This document shows, one piece after another, positions 7,083 to 7,999 of a stretch of DNA of 7,999 nt. The DNA lies in NCBI GenBank assembly GCA_012719015.1, contig JAAYBE010000004.1, positions 1-7,999 on the forward strand, given 5' to 3'. The stretch is from Actinomycetota bacterium (GTDB taxonomy: Bacteria > Actinomycetota > Thermoleophilia > UBA2241). The notes beneath the pieces are model-generated. The model was given only the letters and a program-made list of their open reading frames with translations. It did no database searches and was not told the DNA's origin. Position numbers and translations under genes: made by a program. The stretch's first letter is position 1; each line of letters starts with the position of its first letter.

Positions 7083-7441
7083 ATCCGTCTCCCCGTGTCT
7101 CCCCATGTCCGTCGCCGGCGAGATCGGGTCTCGCCGGCCCTGACCACACGATACGCGACGACCTGCTCCAGCACGATCACCACAAGCCAGGTCAGCTCGA
7201 TCACGTTCGCGCCCGGCGGCAGCGGGACGAGCGGCCCGAGGGACACGGCGGCGATCTTCAGTCCGCGCCAGATGTGGTGTCGTCTCATCCGGTCGCTCAT
7301 GTGCCGACCGCCGAGCCGGTCCCCGGGCAGCGCGCACGCGGCCATGCCCGTCATGCTACATCCCAGCGCCGCGATCGCCAGCGCGTACAGGGTCACCGCC
7401 GCCGGGGCGCCTCCGTGCCCGCCGATCAGGGATGTGGTGAA
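7079..7441 (-). pseudogene. N-terminally truncated second copy of TMEM175/DUF1211 channel gene
   Basis: This frame matches only the C-terminal half of the TMEM175-type protein encoded just to its right. Starting at FTTSLIGGHG (7441-7412), 90 residues align without gaps to the corresponding part of that neighbour, with 41 identities counted by eye. The match covers the last three membrane helices and ends near 7172. A basic tail (RSRRRRTWGD) follows to the TGA at 7079. Upstream of 7441 the frame stays open to a TGA at 7555-7553, but those residues are low-complexity Arg/Pro/Gly and show no channel homology, so the FSDGVFAI-type pore half is missing. The best internal start is GTG 7396 (105 residues), with GGAGG 13 bases upstream, which is a weak spacing. 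It is most likely a decaying tandem-duplication remnant. A small three-helix membrane protein in real use cannot be excluded, because its stop overlaps the next gene's start as GTGA. Confidence 0.7.
7089..7094 (-). promoter_or_regulatory. Ribosome binding site deciding the GTG start of the MttB-like gene
   Basis: GGGGAG on the - strand ends six bases before GTG 7082-7080. The in-frame ATG at 7106 has no comparable site upstream. The GTG overlaps the TGA (7081-7079) of the preceding open frame as GTGA, a typical coupled-start arrangement. Confidence 0.6.
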
Positions 7442-7473
7442 CGACGTCGGCGTCGTGAATGACGGGCGGCGCT

Positions 7474-7503
7474 GCGCGCGACCTCCTTGCCCTGGTCGCG
7501 CGC
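7474..7503 (-). terminator. Hairpin, 10-bp stem, between the TMEM175 gene and its partial copy
   Basis: GCGCGCGACC (7474-7483) and GGTCGCGCGC (7494-7503) form a perfect 10-bp stem with a 10-base loop. It begins 65 bases past the stop of the upstream TMEM175 gene. No T-run follows on the - strand. It may end the channel transcript or be incidental in GC-rich sequence. Confidence 0.35.
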
Positions 7504-7512
7504 CTGCCCCCT

Positions 7513-7535
7513 CCGCCCGGTCCGGTCCCGGGCGG
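7513..7535 (-). terminator. Hairpin after the TMEM175 stop, candidate terminator
   Basis: CCGCCCGG (7513-7520) and CCGGGCGG (7528-7535) form a perfect 8-bp stem with a 7-base loop, 33 bases after the TMEM175 stop on the - strand. With the second hairpin at 7474-7503 it makes a double-stem interval, a plausible but T-less transcription end. If it works, the MttB-AlkD pair would need a promoter inside the partial TMEM175 copy. Confidence 0.4.
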
Positions 7536-7568
7536 CGCGTCCGCGTCGGCGCTCAGCGTCCGTCGTGG

Positions 7569-7999
7569 TCAGGTCGCCCGGATGCCGGCGTGACGCCGGC
7601 GCACCAGCCACCAGGCGACGATGACGGAGAGCCAGGAGAGCTCGACCACGGTCGTCCCGAGCGGCAGCAGGGCGAGCGACGCTACGAAGACGAGCGCCGT
7701 GACGAGGTTGCGCCACACCGCCAGCCGCACCTCTCTCTCGTCCACGGCGGACGACGAGAGGCGACGGCCGCCCAGGGCATAGACCGCCAGCCCGACGGCG
7801 GCGAAGCCGGCGCCCGCGACCGACAGCGCATAGACCGCCACCGCGATCCGTTGATCGCCGTGCTCGCCGACGAGCGACGTCGTGAACGGCAGAAGGACGA
7901 TGAAGAACAGGAGCAGCAGGTTGAGCCAGAGCAGCCGCCGGTCGCTCCGCTCCACGAGGAGGAAGATCCCGCGGTGGCCGATCCAGTACGCGCCGATCA
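7569..7999 (-). CDS. TMEM175/DUF1211 family potassium channel protein, 5' end outside window
   Basis: This is the C-terminal part of a bacterial TMEM175-family membrane protein. The reading frame is open to the right edge: upstream of GTG 7955 it reads IGAYWIGHRGIFLL, the conserved YWixH loop before helix 3, so GTG 7955 is internal and not the start. Helix 3 is LLWLNLLLLFFIVLLPFTTS, with the family's conserved LN and LPF. Helix 4 spans IAVAVYALSVAG onward, helix 5 starts at VWRNLVTALVFV, and helix 6 contains VELSWLSVIVAWWLV, followed by a short basic tail and TGA. Bacterial members form tetrameric channels that pass potassium with modest selectivity. The pore-lining helix 1 with the FSDGVFAI motif would lie beyond the window and cannot be checked. 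A half-length paralogue follows 127 bases downstream. Confidence 0.88.
   Translation of the reverse strand, partial: IGAYWIGHRGIFLLVERSDRRLLWLNLLLLFFIVLLPFTTSLVGEHGDQRIAVAVYALSVAGAGFAAVGLAVYALGGRRLSSSAVDEREVRLAVWRNLVTALVFVASLALLPLGTTVVELSWLSVIVAWWLVRRRHAGIRAT

Noticed and set aside
7148..7153. TATCGT on the - strand as a -10 box for the MttB-AlkD operon
   Set aside because: It is one of the few AT-containing hexamers upstream of the MttB-like start, but no -35-like hexamer was found at 16-18 bases. It remains a guess.
7083..7337. Upstream extension of the MttB-like frame to 7337
   Set aside because: The extra residues are Arg/Ala/Pro-rich, do not resemble the family N-terminus, and overlap the TMEM175-like frame, which has clear homology. 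GTG 7082 has the better ribosome site.

Overview
This is a very GC-rich bacterial segment with tightly packed genes. It has G/C-ending codons, GTG as well as ATG starts, and G-rich Shine-Dalgarno sites. The gene content (Rip3-like S2P protease, SpoIIE-type phosphatase, TMEM175 channel, non-pyrrolysine MttB) fits an environmental actinobacterium, possibly of the Thermoleophilia type. The taxonomic placement is inference from composition and gene families only.

Layout. Two genes lie on the + strand at the left: the 3' part of a LarA-family (nickel-pincer racemase/epimerase) gene, entering from outside the window and ending at 880, and a complete site-2 protease (M50B) with two C-terminal CBS domains (999-2150). 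A perfect GC hairpin (903-925) separates them. From 2137 to the right edge everything is on the - strand. In transcription order from the right: the C-terminal part of a TMEM175/DUF1211 potassium-channel protein (starts outside the window, stop at 7569); a gene-sized interval with two hairpins; a second TMEM175 copy that retains only the C-terminal half (7079-7441), apparently a tandem-duplication remnant; an MttB-superfamily methyltransferase whose GTG start overlaps the end of that remnant (5619-7082); an AlkD-type DNA alkylation repair protein one base further on (5615 down to 4850); and, after a 73-base gap, a large membrane-anchored triple-GAF SpoIIE/PP2C phosphatase (2137-4776). This phosphatase runs tail-to-tail into the protease gene, with a 14-bp overlap of coding ends.

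How the genes may work together. The MttB homologue and AlkD are almost certainly co-transcribed and probably translationally coupled. The phosphatase probably has its own control, although read-through from alkD is possible. No corrinoid protein (MttC-like), corrinoid reductase, anti-sigma factor or STAS antagonist, or LarB/LarC/LarE maturation gene is visible here, so the partners of the MttB, SpoIIE and LarA proteins must be encoded elsewhere. No RNA genes, CRISPR array, IS element or attachment site was recognised. No gene-free stretch exceeds 300 bases; the longest are about 127 bases (7442-7568) and 118 bases (881-998).

I see no convincing new multi-gene system. The points most worth following up are the half-length TMEM175 copy fused by a GTGA overlap to a methyltransferase gene, the MttB-AlkD coupling, and the LarA homologue with a changed active-site residue.
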